Assembly (NCBI RefSeq): GCF_003290185.1
Contig: NZ_QNFY01000004.1
Span: 248,001-312,000, forward strand
Reading direction: 5' to 3'
From: Chryseobacterium lathyri
GTDB taxonomy: Bacteria > Bacteroidota > Bacteroidia > Flavobacteriales > Weeksellaceae
Length of the DNA stretch: 64,000 nucleotides
In this document: positions 62,897-64,000 of the stretch, in pieces
Layout of the letters: each line of letters begins with the position of its first letter
Position numbering within the stretch: position 1 is the stretch's first letter
Made by a program: the position numbers and the translations under genes
Notes under the pieces: generated by a model
Databases searched by the model: none
The model's input: only the letters and a program-made list of their open reading frames with translations
What the model was told of the DNA's origin: nothing

Positions 62897-63640
62897 ATGC
62901 TCAGATTTATTAAAAGAACATTCGGATTCTCAGGAACAGAAAGTGTCCGCATTCTCATGTATCATAAAGTTTTGCCGGAGAAAAAAATTTCCGGCAAAGA
63001 TTTGCTGACCGTTTCGGCAGAAGATCTGGAACAGCAGTTTAAGTACATTAAAAATAATTATAACACCTTATTTTTTAATGAACTGAAAACCAACAGCCAA
63101 TTGAAAAACAAACTCATTCTCACTTTTGATGATGGCTACCTCAACAATCTTCAATACTTAGTTCCTTTGCTGGAAAAATACTGTTTGAAAGCCACTATCT
63201 TCATTCCAACCGAACTTATCCAGAAAAGCGAAGCGGATGAAAACCGCCAGCTCATGACATTTGACGAGATCAGATCGCTAAATCCTGAAATCGTTGAAAT
63301 TGCGCTTCATAGCCACTCTCATAAGAACTTTTCTCAGATCTCACTTCAGGAAGCAGCAGATGATATTCATAAAAACATCCGTACCCTGGAGGAAAAAGCA
63401 ATACCTTTCACCAAGGTACTCGCCTACCCTTATGGCAAATTCCCTAAGAAAGGGGAACAAAAAAAAGAATTTTTCTCCCTACTCGAAAAAGCAGGAATTA
63501 TTTCTGCAGTACGCATCGGTAACAATATTGCCTATTATCCCTGGAAAAATAAATTTGAGATTAAAAGAATTGATATCAGGGGAGGTGACAGTTTCGATGT
63601 ATTTAAGTGGAAATTAAGGCTCGGAAAGATTAAACTTTAA
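62897..63640 (+). CDS. Polysaccharide deacetylase (NodB homology)
   Basis: 247 residues. NodB motif 1 is LILTFDDGYLNN (metal-binding aspartates), motif 2 ALHSHSHKNF (metal histidines) and motif 3 LAYPYGKFPKKG. It removes acetyl groups from N-acetylated polysaccharide or lipid-linked sugar. No signal peptide is evident. It overlaps the convergent GT4 gene by 4 nt and lies amid glycan genes. Confidence 0.9.
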   Translation: MLRFIKRTFGFSGTESVRILMYHKVLPEKKISGKDLLTVSAEDLEQQFKYIKNNYNTLFFNELKTNSQLKNKLILTFDDGYLNNLQYLVPLLEKYCLKATIFIPTELIQKSEADENRQLMTFDEIRSLNPEIVEIALHSHSHKNFSQISLQEAADDIHKNIRTLEEKAIPFTKVLAYPYGKFPKKGEQKKEFFSLLEKAGIISAVRIGNNIAYYPWKNKFEIKRIDIRGGDSFDVFKWKLRLGKIKL

Positions 63641-64000
63641 TTCAGTAGTTCATGGTAAAGCTTTTCATAAGCTCCTGCCATTTCCAGGTATCCGAATTTT
63701 AGGGCTCTCTGCTTTAACTGCACAGCGTATTCATCCGTTCCGGAGCCGTAAGCCTGCATTCCGGATGCATAAACCTGCTGCATATGTTCCGCTGAAAAGT
63801 CATCAAAATAAAAAGCCAAATCTCCCCCTATCTCAGGAAGGCTTGTTAATGTGCTTAAAAAAACAGGCTTTCCAAAATACATGGCTTCCACGGGAGGAAT
63901 TCCAAAACCTTCTGCCAATGAAGGATGGCAATATGATTCGCAATGCTGAAGAAGAAAATATTTTTCGTTATTATCTATATTTTCCAGGATGTGCACTTTA
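63637..64000 (-). CDS. GT4 glycosyltransferase, C-terminal part (cut by window edge)
   Basis: The last 120 codons of a GT-B fold glycosyltransferase. The donor-binding E-x7-E region is visible as SLAEGFGIPPVEAMYFGKPV, followed by LTSLPEIGGDLAFYFD. The frame continues beyond position 64000 (GTG at 63996 is an internal valine), so the start lies outside. Probably part of a surface polysaccharide cluster extending to the right. Confidence 0.85.
   Translation of the reverse strand, partial: KVHILENIDNNEKYFLLQHCESYCHPSLAEGFGIPPVEAMYFGKPVFLSTLTSLPEIGGDLAFYFDDFSAEHMQQVYASGMQAYGSGTDEYAVQLKQRALKFGYLEMAGAYEKLYHELLN

Overview
The window looks like a chromosomal segment of a member of the Bacteroidota, class Flavobacteriia, most like Chryseobacterium or a close relative in the Weeksellaceae. 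The base composition is AT-rich. Shine-Dalgarno sites are scarce, and many genes are preceded by the Bacteroidota promoter box TAnnTTTG. The gene families are typical of the group: ExbB-ExbD-ExbD-TonB operon, DUF2480, DUF3276/PUR, bacillithiol deacetylase BshB1, 300-residue NusB, T6SSiii-type TssD, small ribosomal protein THX and cysteine-free L32. The species assignment is inferred from recognised families and was not searched.

Layout. 1-2.9 kb: start of sdhA, sdhC and comEC, all on the minus strand. 3.1-8.2 kb: a secreted GH99-type glycosidase, lpxB, a DUF2480 gene, a membrane glycosyltransferase-like protein, a DUF937 protein and the tiny THX gene. 8.4-12.2 kb: a MATE exporter, an ankyrin-type secreted protein and aspS. 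12.2-13.7 kb: a CTP-synthase-like glutamine amidotransferase paired with a nitrilase-family amidohydrolase. 13.9-17.3 kb: a bacterial NHEJ locus (ku, then ligD split into two reading frames at an A9 run). 17.3-22.9 kb: a lipoprotein, an SDR, nusB-DUF1573-yajC, an MsbA-like ABC exporter and a PUR-family protein. 23-26 kb: a large secreted FG-GAP protein and a decayed, internally deleted copy of it. 26.2-33.1 kb: tRNA-His, bshB1, and an operon exbB-exbD-exbD-tonB-small membrane protein-PstS-like lipoprotein, followed by a TPR gene. 33.4-42.9 kb: leuS, a lipocalin-like lipoprotein, an acyltransferase/glycosyltransferase/unknown trio, waaA, cupin, DUF1648, NlpC/P60 and an O-methyltransferase. 43-51.6 kb: an isolated 51-codon gene with its own control region and terminator, an OmpA-like lipoprotein, tilS, dsbD, a solitary third exbD, a hydrolase, a patatin, nrnA and rpmH. 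51.7-59.4 kb: ftsE, trmN6, a histidine kinase, ribE, pdxA, DUF177-rpmF and accB-accC. 59.7-64 kb: an orphan tssD, rocD, a glycosyltransferase, a polysaccharide deacetylase and the end of a GT4 glycosyltransferase.

Most of the content is housekeeping: translation (aspS, leuS, tilS, rpmH, rpmF, THX, tRNA-His), fatty-acid, riboflavin and pyridoxal synthesis, and outer-membrane/LPS construction (lpxB, waaA, MsbA-like exporter, glycosyltransferases). TonB energisation appears as one full operon plus one solitary exbD. The most unusual points are ligD split exactly at a canonical slippery A9 tract; an amidotransferase that keeps its cysteine but has lost the usual His/Glu, next to an intact nitrilase; the small gene at 43.1 kb with paired operator-like repeats; the tandem FG-GAP gene and pseudogene; and several perfect palindromic repeats between genes. 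No CRISPR array, prophage, integrase or transposase was seen.
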